Source: Blautia glucerasea (GTDB taxonomy: Bacteria > Bacillota > Clostridia > Lachnospirales > Lachnospiraceae). Taken from it: DNA of 64,000 nucleotides. A program made the translations under genes and the position numbers. Of this stretch, positions 8,292 to 18,176 are shown one piece after another. Below the pieces are notes generated by a model. It was not told the DNA's origin. It did no database searches and was given only the letters and a program-made list of their open reading frames with translations. How positions within the stretch are numbered: the stretch's first letter is position 1; each line of letters starts with the position of its first letter. Location: positions 1 through 64,000 of the forward strand of contig NZ_JAAITU010000014.1 in the NCBI RefSeq assembly GCF_013304385.1, given 5' to 3'.

Positions 8292-9962
8292 TTATGCATA
8301 TTCGTTGGTCATAAGCTGTGCAGCTTCCATCATCGCAGGAATGATCTGCTTCTTTCTTGAAACCACTCCCGGAAGCATAAATGCTCCGTTCTCAGGCTCA
8401 ATATGAAAAGCAGACTCTGCCATTTCCCGGCTGCCTTCCCCATAGTAAAGAAGCATAGTAGACTCGTCCAGGATATTAGTAAGCATAAAATAAACCCTGG
8501 TAACACCATGCCGCCCGCATTCGCTTACCATAAATGGTTCCAGCCTCTCTTTAATCTCCAGAAGCTCGTCTTTGTCCATGGAACTGATCTGTCCCACGCC
8601 AAAAGTAACATTTCCTTCTGCAATAAATTTCTTGTAATCCTGATAAAAAATCTCTTCCGGAGACTTTTCCTTCAGATTGCTGCCTGCCTTAAACATTTCC
8701 TTTGCAAATTCTTCTATCTTAATATCAGCGATCAGTGCCAATGCACTAGCAGCAATCTTATCCTGCTGCGTGCATGTAGGGGAACGAAACATCAGCGTGT
8801 CTGAGATGATTGCCGCACAGAGAAGTCCTGCGATCTTTGGCGGGATCTCCAGCCTTTCTTCCCCATAAATCTTATAAAGAATGGTGGCTGTGCAGCCTAC
8901 CGGTTCATTCCGAAAGCTGATAGGCTTCATCGTCTCCAATGATCCCAGCTTATGGTGATCAATGATCTCAACGATCTCAGCTTTATCTATATTATCAACT
9001 GCCTGATCCTTCTCATTATGATCTACCAGAATCACCTTTTTCCTGTGCATATCAAGAAAATTACGGCGAGAAATAGTACCTACGCATTTCCCCCGCTTAT
9101 TGATCACAGGAAATGCACGGTGACGGTGTTTAATCATAACATCCTGAATATCATCTGTAAAGTCTTCTGTATTAAAAGTCACCAGATTATCCCTTTTCAT
9201 TACAAATCTTAAAGGAATACTCTGGTTGATCAGCCTTGCAATTGTAAAAGAATCACATGGTGAGGTGATCACCACAATGTTCTTCTCATGTGCAAGAGAT
9301 AGCACCTTCTGAGATACCTCAACGCCCATACCCACAATGATACAGCTTACATTTAGTCTGATTGCCTGGATATGGTCTTCTTCACGGTTGCCCATGATCA
9401 CCATATCGTCTTCTTTTACAAATTCCTTCAGTACCTGAGGATTGGCAGTGCCTACAAGAACCTTACCTTTTACAAAATAAGCATGTTCATTACCCTCAAC
9501 TACCTTGCCGCTAAGAGTTTCCGCAATCCTTCTGTACTGAGTCCTGGCATTAGACAGAAAGTAACTATCTGTTGTATCCATGTAAGTCTTTGCAATATCT
9601 CCGATGGTGACAAGGCCTTCCAGTTCTCCGTCCTTATCCCGGATGGGCAGTGACACAATACTATTCTCCTGCATCATATCCCATGCATTCTTCAGGGACA
9701 TACTCTTATCCGCCTCAGGACTGACACGAATATCCATATCCTTTACCTGTGTACCTATATTTCCCAAATATGCAGGAGGCTGTACCCCAAAACGCTTCAG
9801 TACATACTGAGTCTCTTCATTGATCTGACCTGCACGCTTGGGAATATATTTTTTTACAAGGCTTTTTTGATTCTTAATGTCTGCATAAGCAATGGCAGAA
9901 CAGATGGAATCCGTATCCGGATTCTTATGTCCTATTACAAATATTTTTTCCTGTGTACCCAT
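8292..9962 (-). CDS. manganese-dependent family-II inorganic pyrophosphatase with CBS and DRTGG domains
   Basis: 556 residues, much longer than plain PpaC (about 310). A DHH-type catalytic core is split: the N-terminal GHKNPDTDS motif (residues ~11-19) and the later IIDHHKLG and AAIISDT motifs supply the metal ligands. Between them lie two CBS domains with a DRTGG-type insert (about 70-300). In characterised relatives these domains bind adenine nucleotides and regulate hydrolysis of pyrophosphate to phosphate. The C-terminal DHHA2 part contains the GVGQISSMD and RVYFMLTNI segments. It starts 32 nt after the S1-protein gene, so probably the same transcript. Confidence 0.93.
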   Translation of the reverse strand: MGTQEKIFVIGHKNPDTDSICSAIAYADIKNQKSLVKKYIPKRAGQINEETQYVLKRFGVQPPAYLGNIGTQVKDMDIRVSPEADKSMSLKNAWDMMQENSIVSLPIRDKDGELEGLVTIGDIAKTYMDTTDSYFLSNARTQYRRIAETLSGKVVEGNEHAYFVKGKVLVGTANPQVLKEFVKEDDMVIMGNREEDHIQAIRLNVSCIIVGMGVEVSQKVLSLAHEKNIVVITSPCDSFTIARLINQSIPLRFVMKRDNLVTFNTEDFTDDIQDVMIKHRHRAFPVINKRGKCVGTISRRNFLDMHRKKVILVDHNEKDQAVDNIDKAEIVEIIDHHKLGSLETMKPISFRNEPVGCTATILYKIYGEERLEIPPKIAGLLCAAIISDTLMFRSPTCTQQDKIAASALALIADIKIEEFAKEMFKAGSNLKEKSPEEIFYQDYKKFIAEGNVTFGVGQISSMDKDELLEIKERLEPFMVSECGRHGVTRVYFMLTNILDESTMLLYYGEGSREMAESAFHIEPENGAFMLPGVVSRKKQIIPAMMEAAQLMTNEYA

Positions 9963-9994
9963 TCATACCGTCCTTCCACGATCCAGAACCCTGA

Positions 9995-10897
9995 TCAAAG
10001 CTTGATGTTTGCAAACAGAGAACCAAGGGATGTTGTAGCCTGTTCTCCTGAATCAGGAATTTCAAAGGTTTCTTCTTCTACATCTTTTGCCATCAGGTCG
10101 GAAGCCTCTTTAATACTCAGGCTTAACTTACCGTCCTTCACAGAAATCACTTTTACCTTAACAGTATCTCCTACTGTCAATACTTCTGAAGGCTTCTTGA
10201 TCCTTTTCTCACAGATCTGTGAAATATGGACAAGACCAGAAAGACCATTTCCCAGATCAACAAATGCGCCATAAGGCTGCAGGCTTTCTACTTTTCCTTC
10301 CGTAACAAAGCCCGGCTGAATATTTGAAATTTTGTTCTTACGCTCTTCCTCTGCCTTCTCTCTGAGAAGCTCTTTTGCAGAAAGAATCAGCTTCTTGTTA
10401 TCTTCATCAACATCGATCACCTGTACCTGAAGATGCTTATTCAGGTAATCATTGGTATCCTCCACATAAGAAAGTGCCAGCTTAGATGCAGGGATAAAGC
10501 CTCTGATGCCTTCTACATAGGCAACTACACCGCTGTTCACAACTCCCTTTACAATCACATCGATCACTTCACCGGAAGCTTTCATCTCTTTTAAACGATC
10601 CCAGGCCAGCACATCAGTAGCCTCCACCCTTGAAAGCAGAATATTCCCATGTCCGTCATCTGTACGCACTACTGTGGCAGAAACCTCATCACCTACATGC
10701 ACATCTTCTTTCAGGTTAAAACCAGGCTCCCTGCTGTAATCCTCTGCCGGAATAATACCTTCTGCATAATATCTCAGGTCAAGCACTACTTCCTTCTCAT
10801 CTACACTGATCACTGTACCGGTAAGAATGTCTCCCTCCTGTACCTTCTTAAAAGAAGCCTCCAGCTCCTTCTCATAATCTTTCATTGTTTCAGACAT
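9995..10897 (-). CDS. S1 RNA-binding domain protein (short ribosomal protein S1-like)
   Basis: 300 residues with three tandem S1 OB-fold repeats (about 18-85, 100-170 and 190-260); the last contains the hallmark VTEGKVESLQPYGAFVDLGNGLSGLVHISQI. It probably binds mRNA at the ribosome or acts in RNA metabolism, as short Firmicute S1 proteins do. It has fewer repeats than E. coli S1 (six), so equivalence to rpsA is uncertain. It heads a run of genes reading toward murA. Confidence 0.88.
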   Translation of the reverse strand: MSETMKDYEKELEASFKKVQEGDILTGTVISVDEKEVVLDLRYYAEGIIPAEDYSREPGFNLKEDVHVGDEVSATVVRTDDGHGNILLSRVEATDVLAWDRLKEMKASGEVIDVIVKGVVNSGVVAYVEGIRGFIPASKLALSYVEDTNDYLNKHLQVQVIDVDEDNKKLILSAKELLREKAEEERKNKISNIQPGFVTEGKVESLQPYGAFVDLGNGLSGLVHISQICEKRIKKPSEVLTVGDTVKVKVISVKDGKLSLSIKEASDLMAKDVEEETFEIPDSGEQATTSLGSLFANIKL

Positions 10898-11378
10898 AAT
10901 CTATTCTCCCATCTTTCAATATTAATTATTCTCATTGTAAATAATCCATATCCTTATAGTATTACTTTTAAAAATGCATTCCACAGATAATTCTCATCTT
11001 ATCTGAAGTGAATTATAGCATACTAGCTGAAAAGATGAAAATATGGATTTTTATATTTTTATATAACATTTTACTTTCTTCTTGGAAATAAAGATAAACT
11101 TTCCCTAAAAACGAGGAGTGCCCCGGTAGTGGTTTACCGGGGCAATTATTATGAAAAAATTTTATGTGTAATGGTGTCATTACAACGTCTTTGGTATTGT
11201 TCTTTCGAACTGATTACATCATAGCAGTTACTTGTGAACAAATTATGAACCTGTAGTGAACTTTTAGTTTTTTTGCACAATATTTTCTGTTTTTCTATTC
11301 TTTTTTTATAAAATTACCACATGCAATTTTTTCATAATGTTTTTATTTATTGTGTATTTAGTACATTAAAGTGATAAA
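10898..11378 (-). promoter_or_regulatory. AT-rich gap with likely S1-operon promoter
   Basis: No gene is visible in these 481 bases. On the minus strand an extended -10 (TGC-TATAAT) lies at about 11012-11020, about 115 nt before the S1 start; its -35 is poor. The GC-rich hairpin at 11120-11143 is listed separately. Nothing else stands out. Confidence 0.4.
11120..11143 (-). terminator. GC-rich hairpin, probable terminator of the secreted-protein gene
   Basis: A perfect 9-bp stem (GCCCCGGTA / TACCGGGGC) with a 6-nt loop. On the minus strand a TTTTT run follows only after about 8 nt, so it is not a textbook terminator, but it lies downstream of the 11379-11828 gene. Confidence 0.5.
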
Positions 11379-11828
11379 TCAGAACCATCCTTTTACTAAA
11401 TTAAGAATCTTCTTCAGGAATCCTTTCACATCATTCTTCTCAACTCCAAGAGCATCCATCTTGTCAAATACTGCATTTACATCACTGCGAAGCTCATCCT
11501 CATCAATATTGGCATCCTTTACCTTTCTGGCAAGGTCTACCAGATTGTCCTTCTCTGAATCTGTAAGACTGATCTGGAAAGCATCCGCTGCCTCATTGAT
11601 CACAGTACGGATCTGATCATCAGTTACATCCTGCTGTCCGATCTTGTCCTTCACATACATGATAATGTCTACTGTCTGATCCGGATCGCTGAATACTGCA
11701 TCCACTCCACTGTCGATCAGAGCTTCCAGAGAAGAAGTATCAAAACCAGAAGCTATCGCCGGTACCGGTACAGAAAAAGCAAGTGCCCCAGCCATCATAA
11801 TACCTGTTAATTTCTTTATGTTCTTCAA
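11379..11828 (-). CDS. small secreted helical protein of unknown function
   Basis: 149 residues. It begins with a Sec signal peptide: KNIKK, a hydrophobic stretch (about 8-24) and a likely cleavage after AIASG. The mature part is acidic and predicted mostly helical, with no cysteines and no motif I recognise. It has a good AGGAGG ribosome site and stands alone between AT-rich gaps, so it is probably its own transcription unit. Function unknown. Confidence 0.7.
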   Translation of the reverse strand: MKNIKKLTGIMMAGALAFSVPVPAIASGFDTSSLEALIDSGVDAVFSDPDQTVDIIMYVKDKIGQQDVTDDQIRTVINEAADAFQISLTDSEKDNLVDLARKVKDANIDEDELRSDVNAVFDKMDALGVEKNDVKGFLKKILNLVKGWF

Positions 11829-12247
11829 AATAATAACCTCCTGTTAAATAGCCAAATGATCTTTGTGTCTCATAATTTCCTCTATGATATCATCAAATCA
11901 TTACATCCTTACGATCCGTTTCTTATATCATAAAGTTCGGTTTATTATAACACAGTTGGTATTTAAAATTTGTAAAATATATATAAAATTTCTATAATCA
12001 TTTTATAAGTAATATCCAAAAGAAAGTTATAATTTTCACTCAATTCCAAATCTCAGTTACAATTATTTTTTTTCTCGTTCATTATTTTTTCATAATATAA
12101 ACATGATTCCATCACAATTTATGGATATACTAAAAAGCGTAAAAATAATACAGCCAACATTATTTTTATAAATTTCTTTTTCATATGTTAATTACCAATA
12201 CGGTAATTAACTCTCCTTCCTTTTAAAAAATATATTTGAGACAAAAT
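11829..12247. other. AT-rich intergenic stretch without visible gene
   Basis: About 420 very AT-rich bases between the secreted-protein gene and the ksgA terminator. No open frame, RNA gene or convincing repeat is visible. It presumably holds the promoter of the secreted-protein gene. Confidence 0.5.
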
Positions 12248-12280
12248 AAAAAGCATCCGCCTAGCCAACGGATGCTTTTT
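12248..12280. terminator. terminator closing the dnaA-to-ksgA gene run
   Basis: A perfect 12-bp stem, AAAAAGCATCCG (12248-12259) with CGGATGCTTTTT (12269-12280), and A/T runs on both sides, so it can work in either direction. It follows the ksgA stop directly on the minus strand. Confidence 0.92.
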
Positions 12281-12287
12281 ATTTTAT

Positions 12288-13157
12288 TTATATTCTGGAA
12301 AATTCATTGGAAAGCTGCGCAAACTGCTCCAGCGTCAGTGCCTCTCCTCTGATATTCAGCGGAAGACCAGCACTTGTCAGCGCACTTTCGATCTGCTCCT
12401 TCTTAAAAGACAATTCAGAAGCGTTCTTAAGTCCGTTTACCAGAGTCTTTCTTCTCTGATTAAAGGATGCCCGGATAATGGCAAACATCAGTTTTTCATC
12501 ATCTACCTTTACCGGCGGATCCTGAAATCTGGTAAGCCTGATTACAGCACTTCCTACCTTTGGCCTTGGCATAAAACAGTTTGGCGGAACATTGGTCACG
12601 ATCTGTGGCCTTGCATAATACTGTACAGCCAGTGACAGTGCTCCATAATCCTTAGTACCCGGACCTACCTGCATCCTGTCTGCCACTTCTTTCTGCACCA
12701 TAATAGTAATACTGTCCAATGGTACCTGATTTTCAAATAATCCCATAATAATAGGCGTTGTAATATAATATGGCAGATTGGCAACCACCTTTACCGGACG
12801 TCCACCATTCTTCTCCTGGGCCAGCTTACATACATCTACCTTCAGGATATCCTCATTGATCACAGTTACATTATCCCAATCCTGTAAGGTATCCTGTAAG
12901 ATTGGAATCAGAGAACGGTCGATCTCCACCGCTGCCACTTCCCTGGCAGCCTCTGCCAGATACTGGGTCATCGTACCGATACCAGGACCTATCTCAATCA
13001 CAAAATCATCCTTTGTTATCTGGGCAGCTTCAATGATCCGTTCCAGAACGTGGGTATCAATTAAAAAATTCTGCCCAAACCTTTTCTGGAATACAAAATG
13101 ATACTTTTGAAGGACTTCAATGGTATATTTTGGATTTCCAAGATAAGGTCTGGGCAT
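12288..13157 (-). CDS. rsmA: 16S rRNA (adenine1518/1519-N6)-dimethyltransferase
   Basis: 289 residues (RsmA/KsgA). It dimethylates two adjacent adenines in the 3' hairpin of 16S rRNA during small-subunit maturation. Visible motifs: FGQNFLID, the SAM-binding EIGPGIGTMT loop, and the catalytic NLPYYITTP. The start lies 13 nt after the stop of the TPR/AAA+ gene, and a strong terminator follows, making it the last gene of the dnaA cluster. Confidence 0.97.
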   Translation of the reverse strand: MPRPYLGNPKYTIEVLQKYHFVFQKRFGQNFLIDTHVLERIIEAAQITKDDFVIEIGPGIGTMTQYLAEAAREVAAVEIDRSLIPILQDTLQDWDNVTVINEDILKVDVCKLAQEKNGGRPVKVVANLPYYITTPIIMGLFENQVPLDSITIMVQKEVADRMQVGPGTKDYGALSLAVQYYARPQIVTNVPPNCFMPRPKVGSAVIRLTRFQDPPVKVDDEKLMFAIIRASFNQRRKTLVNGLKNASELSFKKEQIESALTSAGLPLNIRGEALTLEQFAQLSNEFSRI

Positions 13158-13170
13158 TTTTTAATCTCCT

Positions 13171-15594
13171 TTATTTTGCAAAATCTTTCTCATAGAGTAC
13201 GATGTATCCGTCTCTGTCAACTCTTTTTTTCTTGTTGAATTTCAGAAGGCCTCCCTGAGATCTGGAAATTGCATTATCCAGAAGCTCTTTCACAGAACCG
13301 ATATTCATTGGCTCATCTTCTTTTTGGTTGATGCCAATCAGATTATAAAGGGCAAGCATTCCCATCTGATCGATACGGTATCCATTTTCTTTTGTATAAA
13401 CTCTTGCGAAATTCACAAGCTCATCATTAGTGAAAACAGGTATATTGATCATGGATGTAAACTTCTTTGCAAACCTGGGATATTTGGCAATCAGCTTCCT
13501 CATGCCAATCTTCTCATCTTCAAGGATCACTGTAAGACCATCCGTCCTGAAATTCATAGCTTTATCCAGTTCTTCTACAGTCTCCGGAGTAAGGGAATTG
13601 GCTTCCTCAATCACCAAAAATCCACCGGAAAGCTTATCTACTACCTTTGACATATCCATGCCATTGATCTGGTCAGCAAATACGTAGGCTACTTTTGAGG
13701 CTTCAATATTTCTTTCTTTACAAATAGCAGGAATAAGACTTCCGATCAGCCTTGTCTTACCTGTCTCATGACCTCCCATAACAATAATATTGCCTGTTTT
13801 TGAGGTCTTATCTGCTGCTGCCAATTGGGCGTCCAGAAGGGCGTCCAGAAGCTGCTCCTTCATACCGGGAACCTTTACAAAATATGTAAACAGCTTTTTC
13901 TCCTCATCAGTCAGTGTACGCTCTCTTGGGATAATATCCATAGGATCTCTTTCATCCTTAGGCTGAATAGAATCAATAAACTGCTCTAATTCCTCTTCCT
14001 CAGAAAGAACCGGCTTCTCTTCTTCTGACTCTTCTTTCAATGGCTGTATCTCTTCTGCAACTTCAGGCACTTTCGGTGCAGCCTTTTCTTTTAATTCTTC
14101 TATCGGCTCATCATCCGCACTGTAATCGTTGGTAAATAATTCTTCATCTTCCAGTCTTGGGATCTCAGGTACAGAAGATTTCTCAAGGCTTTTCTCTTCA
14201 GGCTTCTTCGGACCATTCAGGAATTCAGCTTCTGCTTCCTGCAGATCCTCCTCGGAAAGAAATTCTTCTTCCTCAAGTTCCACCATTTTCTTTTGTGGTG
14301 AAGGTACTTCTTCTTTGATCGGCTCTTGAACAGGAGTTGCTGCTTTCACCGGCTGTGCTTCTTCTTTTTCAGGAATCTTTTCTTCTTTGGAAACAAGAGT
14401 TTCCTTTACTTCAGGTTCTTCTGGAATATTGATGCCCTGGGCACTTGCTGCTGCCAGAATGGTATCTTCCAGATTGAATTCTTTTCCCTCTTTTTGATTG
14501 GCAAAAACAGGAGTATCATCCAGAACTGCCTTAGGTACCTCCGGTGTTTCTTCTGCTTCAAAATTCTTCATGGACTCCGGAATTTTAAGCTCCGGCATTG
14601 TGAAATTCTCTTTCAGATCTGCAGATTCTTTCTTTTCTGTAGCATCCTCTTTAACCAGAATGGACTTGCCGCTCTCAGGCTCCAGTGCAGGTGCATTCGC
14701 CAGTTCTTTATCTGAAGGCTTTTTGATCATCTCATCCTCTGCACCATACTCCTCGCTTAAAAGCTCTTCATCCGATTCCATACGTTTACCGAAAATGTCA
14801 CGGATTCCTTTGGATATCTTCTCCTGAAGACTTTCTACTCCGCTCAGGTCTTTATCATTGCCAACCGGAATACTTTCGATCAGTGGCTGTTCTTTTTCTT
14901 CACTGCTTTCTTTCGGCTCCTCGCCTTTGTCCTTCAGACTCTGTACTTCCTCAGGTGTAAACAGCTTAGGCACAAACTGCTGCTCATAACGCTGCTTCTC
15001 ATCTCCTGTAAGTGCTCCCATACGAAGCTTCAGATCCATGGCACGCATCACATAGCTACCTTCATTAAACCACAGGATCATCTCATTACATAATTCAAGA
15101 CACTTTTCCTTTTCGCCTGCCTGATAATAAAGATTTGCCAGCTCATAAGACCATTTCTCTGTAAATTCTTTTTCTTTATATTCTTCAAGAACCTTGATCT
15201 GTTCACTGATAGGCGCATTCTTTGCACTTAAGATCTTATATTTCAGAACCAGAAGCGTGCTGTCCCCTGGGGCAACCTCCTTGTATTCCTGATAAAAATC
15301 CTTAGCCTCCTCAATGTCCCCCATCTTCAGAGAAACCTCGATCAGACGGTAAAGAATATTCTTGCCGATAGGTGCCCTGTGATAAGCCAGAAGAAAAATC
15401 TCCTTACTGTCCTCATACCGCTTATTGGCAGCATAGATCTCACCTACTACACAAAGAGTACGTACATTCTTTACACGGCGCCAGTCAATACTGTCAACAA
15501 CGCCCATAGCCCCCTTATAATCCTTGTTCTCAACAAGGTGATTAATCTCCTCCAGCTTAATACGAAATTCTTCCTTGTCCAAAATTTTCACCAA
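13171..15594 (-). CDS. TPR and CbbX/SpoVK-like AAA+ domain protein, unknown function
   Basis: 807 residues in three parts. Residues 1-220 are helical repeats of TPR type. Residues about 225-580 are a long acidic, Glu/Lys/Pro-rich, probably disordered region. From about 602 a P-loop ATPase begins, with Walker A GGHETGKT (~607-614) and a CbbX/SpoVK-like layout; the Walker B equivalent reads GGFLVIEEAN, with Glu where Asp is usual, followed by ILEDE and an arginine-containing segment. No membrane segment is seen. The start is TTG at 15594 or GTG at 15591, both with a weak ribosome site. It follows recF where gyrB is common in Firmicutes. An organising or remodelling ATPase is plausible; the function is not known to me. 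Confidence 0.85.
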   Translation of the reverse strand: MVKILDKEEFRIKLEEINHLVENKDYKGAMGVVDSIDWRRVKNVRTLCVVGEIYAANKRYEDSKEIFLLAYHRAPIGKNILYRLIEVSLKMGDIEEAKDFYQEYKEVAPGDSTLLVLKYKILSAKNAPISEQIKVLEEYKEKEFTEKWSYELANLYYQAGEKEKCLELCNEMILWFNEGSYVMRAMDLKLRMGALTGDEKQRYEQQFVPKLFTPEEVQSLKDKGEEPKESSEEKEQPLIESIPVGNDKDLSGVESLQEKISKGIRDIFGKRMESDEELLSEEYGAEDEMIKKPSDKELANAPALEPESGKSILVKEDATEKKESADLKENFTMPELKIPESMKNFEAEETPEVPKAVLDDTPVFANQKEGKEFNLEDTILAAASAQGINIPEEPEVKETLVSKEEKIPEKEEAQPVKAATPVQEPIKEEVPSPQKKMVELEEEEFLSEEDLQEAEAEFLNGPKKPEEKSLEKSSVPEIPRLEDEELFTNDYSADDEPIEELKEKAAPKVPEVAEEIQPLKEESEEEKPVLSEEEELEQFIDSIQPKDERDPMDIIPRERTLTDEEKKLFTYFVKVPGMKEQLLDALLDAQLAAADKTSKTGNIIVMGGHETGKTRLIGSLIPAICKERNIEASKVAYVFADQINGMDMSKVVDKLSGGFLVIEEANSLTPETVEELDKAMNFRTDGLTVILEDEKIGMRKLIAKYPRFAKKFTSMINIPVFTNDELVNFARVYTKENGYRIDQMGMLALYNLIGINQKEDEPMNIGSVKELLDNAISRSQGGLLKFNKKKRVDRDGYIVLYEKDFAK

Positions 15595-15670
15595 CTTTCC
15601 AATACCAACTCACAATTACGGATAGTTTATCATAAGCAGTCATGCTTGTCAAAAAATAAATGTTTCACAT

Positions 15671-16747
15671 CTAATGTACATGACCTGCAACAACCTGAAA
15701 AACCTTATTAATGTGAAACTGCCTGCTTACAAAATCATCAAGTCCTGTACAGGTGATCAATGTCTGTATATCATGGATGCTGTCCAGGAGACAGGACTGC
15801 CTGCTGCTGTCCAGTTCAGAAAGCACATCATCCAGAAGAAGCACAGGCTTATCCTTAATGATTTTTTCTACCAGATATATTTCTGAAAGCTTCAAAGATA
15901 AAGCTGCTGTCCTTTGCTGTCCCTGAGAACCATATTTACGGATATCGATGCCATTGACCATTACACCAAAATCATCTCTGTGGGGTCCTGTAGAACTTAA
16001 GCGCATACGAAAATCCCTGTCTCTGTTCTTAAACAAAGTCTCTTCAAAATCCTGGTCACTTACATTTGGCTCATAAAGGATCTCCAACAGTTCCTCCCTG
16101 CCCGTAAGATTCTTATGGATTTCCCGGATAATATCATTAAGTTCTGCCACAAAATCCCTTCGCTTAGCAATTACCCTCTTCCCATAATTAACCATCTGCA
16201 TATCCCATACATCCAGAGTGTCCTTCAGAGATGTATTCCCCAATATCTCCTTCAGCAGCTTATTCCTCTGATTCAGTATATGATTATATCCTGCCAGGTC
16301 TGTAAGATAAAGCCGGTCAAGCTGACAAAGCTCTGAATCCATAAACCTTCTTCGCTCCGAAGGACCGTTTTTGATAATATTCAGATCCTCAGGCGAAAAG
16401 AAAACCAGATTTACCACACCTAGCAGTTCTCTTGCTTTCTTGATAGGCATTCCATTAATTGCCACGCCCTTTGCCTTATTTTTACGAAGATGCATATCTA
16501 TTTGATAATTCATCCTGTTTTTACATACATTCATCCGTATATGGGACTCATCCTGCCCGAAACGGATCACTTCTTTATCCCGGCTTCCTTTATGGGAACG
16601 GCTTGTACCACACAGATAAACAGACTCCAGGATATTTGTCTTTCCCTGCGCATTATCTCCGTAAAAAATATTGGTTCCCTGATCCAGATGCAGTTCAAGA
16701 TTCTCGTAATTTCTGAAATTGCTTAATTTGATGGATTCAATATACAT
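15671..16747 (-). CDS. recF: DNA replication/repair protein RecF
   Basis: 358 residues. An SMC-like ATPase that helps load RecA at gapped DNA with RecO and RecR. It shows the N-terminal LSNFRNYENLEL, Walker A GDNAQGKTN, the signature SQGQQRTAALSLKL and Walker B LLLDDVLSELD. The gene lies in the classic dnaA-dnaN-yaaA-recF order, 8 nt after the S4-domain gene. Confidence 0.97.
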   Translation of the reverse strand: MYIESIKLSNFRNYENLELHLDQGTNIFYGDNAQGKTNILESVYLCGTSRSHKGSRDKEVIRFGQDESHIRMNVCKNRMNYQIDMHLRKNKAKGVAINGMPIKKARELLGVVNLVFFSPEDLNIIKNGPSERRRFMDSELCQLDRLYLTDLAGYNHILNQRNKLLKEILGNTSLKDTLDVWDMQMVNYGKRVIAKRRDFVAELNDIIREIHKNLTGREELLEILYEPNVSDQDFEETLFKNRDRDFRMRLSSTGPHRDDFGVMVNGIDIRKYGSQGQQRTAALSLKLSEIYLVEKIIKDKPVLLLDDVLSELDSSRQSCLLDSIHDIQTLITCTGLDDFVSRQFHINKVFQVVAGHVH

Positions 16748-16755
16748 GGGACTGC

Positions 16756-16971
16756 TTATTCACTTTCTCCTTCAACCTGCACATCCTGTCCATTATAGGA
16801 AATCATATCGCCCACATATAGCTTACGGCCTCTGCGTGTGTCAACCTCTCCGTTTACTTTTACAAGTCCGTCACTGATCACATATTTTGCTTCTACACCG
16901 TCAGATACCAGATCTGCCAGCTTCATTGCCTGTCCAAGTTTGATAAATTCGTCTCTGATATGGATAACCAA
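16756..16971 (-). CDS. yaaA: S4-domain RNA-binding protein YaaA
   Basis: 71 residues, essentially one S4 RNA-binding domain (FIKLGQAMKLADLVSDG, then VKVNGEVDTRRGRKL). This small protein is conserved between dnaN and recF in Firmicutes and is thought to act on the ribosome or RNA. Position and length both fit. Confidence 0.93.
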   Translation of the reverse strand: MVIHIRDEFIKLGQAMKLADLVSDGVEAKYVISDGLVKVNGEVDTRRGRKLYVGDMISYNGQDVQVEGESE

Positions 16972-17060
16972 AATAATCCGCCTCCTGATGTTTTTACTGT
17001 TTACATTTTATTTTTTACACAGATCCGGCTTTCTATCTGTGTCAGTTATTTTCTCTTCTT

Positions 17061-18176
17061 TTATCTTGCCTGATTCTGATTAATGTTTACAGGCAGGATC
17101 AGATACGTATAGGACTCCTCATCATCCCTGATAAAACATGGAGCCTTGGGATTTACAAGATAAATATTAATGTTTTCATCATCAATGACCTTCAATGCAT
17201 CGATCAGGAATTTAGGATTAAATCCGATTACAATATCCTTTCCATCTTTTGAAATATCAATATCCTCATTCATAGAACCCATGGCAGAATCGATTTTCAG
17301 CTCCATACTGCTGTCTGTAATGGAAATAATGATAGGTTTTTTATCACCTTCACGTACCAGAAGAGTGGCACGGTCAATACAGCTTAAAAATTCTTTTTTG
17401 TTAATAGTCAGCTTAGTCTCATAATCGCTGGAAAGCATCTGGTCAATCCTGAAATATTCTCCTTCAATCAGTCTGGATACTACCATTGTCTGGTCAAATT
17501 CAAAAAGAATATGATTTTTTGTAAAGAAAATGCTTACCTGTTCATCTACTTCGCCAGAAAGGATCTTGCTGATCTCATTGAGAGTCTTACCTGGTACCAC
17601 CACTTTTTTGTCTGAGTAATCTCTTTTCAACGGCATTTTACGAATAGCAATACGGTGTCCATCCAGAGAAACTATTTTCAGACAATTATTCTTTATTTCA
17701 AACAATTCACCGGTCATTAATTTGTTGTTTTCATTCACTGCAATTGAGAAAATTGTCTGACAAATCATATTCTTCAATGTGTACTGTGATAAAGTCAAAG
17801 GTTCATCCCTTTCAATCATTGGCAAATAGGCAAAATCTTCTCCGGATTTGCCGGGAATCGTAAATTTTGCTTTTTCACAGGTAATCGTTGCAGTAAATTT
17901 ATCATCTGTTTTGATGGTTACATCATTATCAGGAAGTCTTCTTATGATTTCGTAAAAGATTTTAGCATCCAGTGCAACCATACCTTTTTCTTCAATAGTA
18001 CCCTCAACTATGGTTTCAATACCAAGTTCCATATCATTTGTTGTAAATTTAATCTGACTGGCTGATGCATCAATAAGAATACACTCAAGAATCGGCATGG
18101 TTGTTTTTGATGGAACTGCTTTTAATGAAATACTTACGCTTTTCAGAAGATTATTTTTAGAGCAGATAATTTTCAT
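17061..18176 (-). CDS. dnaN: DNA polymerase III sliding clamp (beta subunit)
   Basis: 371 residues, the usual length for a three-domain clamp. It encircles DNA and tethers the replicative polymerase. It begins MKIICSKNNLLKSVSISLKAV and ends with YTYLILPVN, the conserved C-terminal segment of the partner-binding pocket. It is encoded downstream of dnaA across a 277-nt spacer that carries DnaA boxes. Confidence 0.97.
   Translation of the reverse strand: MKIICSKNNLLKSVSISLKAVPSKTTMPILECILIDASASQIKFTTNDMELGIETIVEGTIEEKGMVALDAKIFYEIIRRLPDNDVTIKTDDKFTATITCEKAKFTIPGKSGEDFAYLPMIERDEPLTLSQYTLKNMICQTIFSIAVNENNKLMTGELFEIKNNCLKIVSLDGHRIAIRKMPLKRDYSDKKVVVPGKTLNEISKILSGEVDEQVSIFFTKNHILFEFDQTMVVSRLIEGEYFRIDQMLSSDYETKLTINKKEFLSCIDRATLLVREGDKKPIIISITDSSMELKIDSAMGSMNEDIDISKDGKDIVIGFNPKFLIDALKVIDDENINIYLVNPKAPCFIRDDEESYTYLILPVNINQNQAR

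Noticed and set aside
15650-15680. Possible extra parS near TGTTTCACATC at the recF end
   Set aside because: Only one half matches; the palindrome is not completed.
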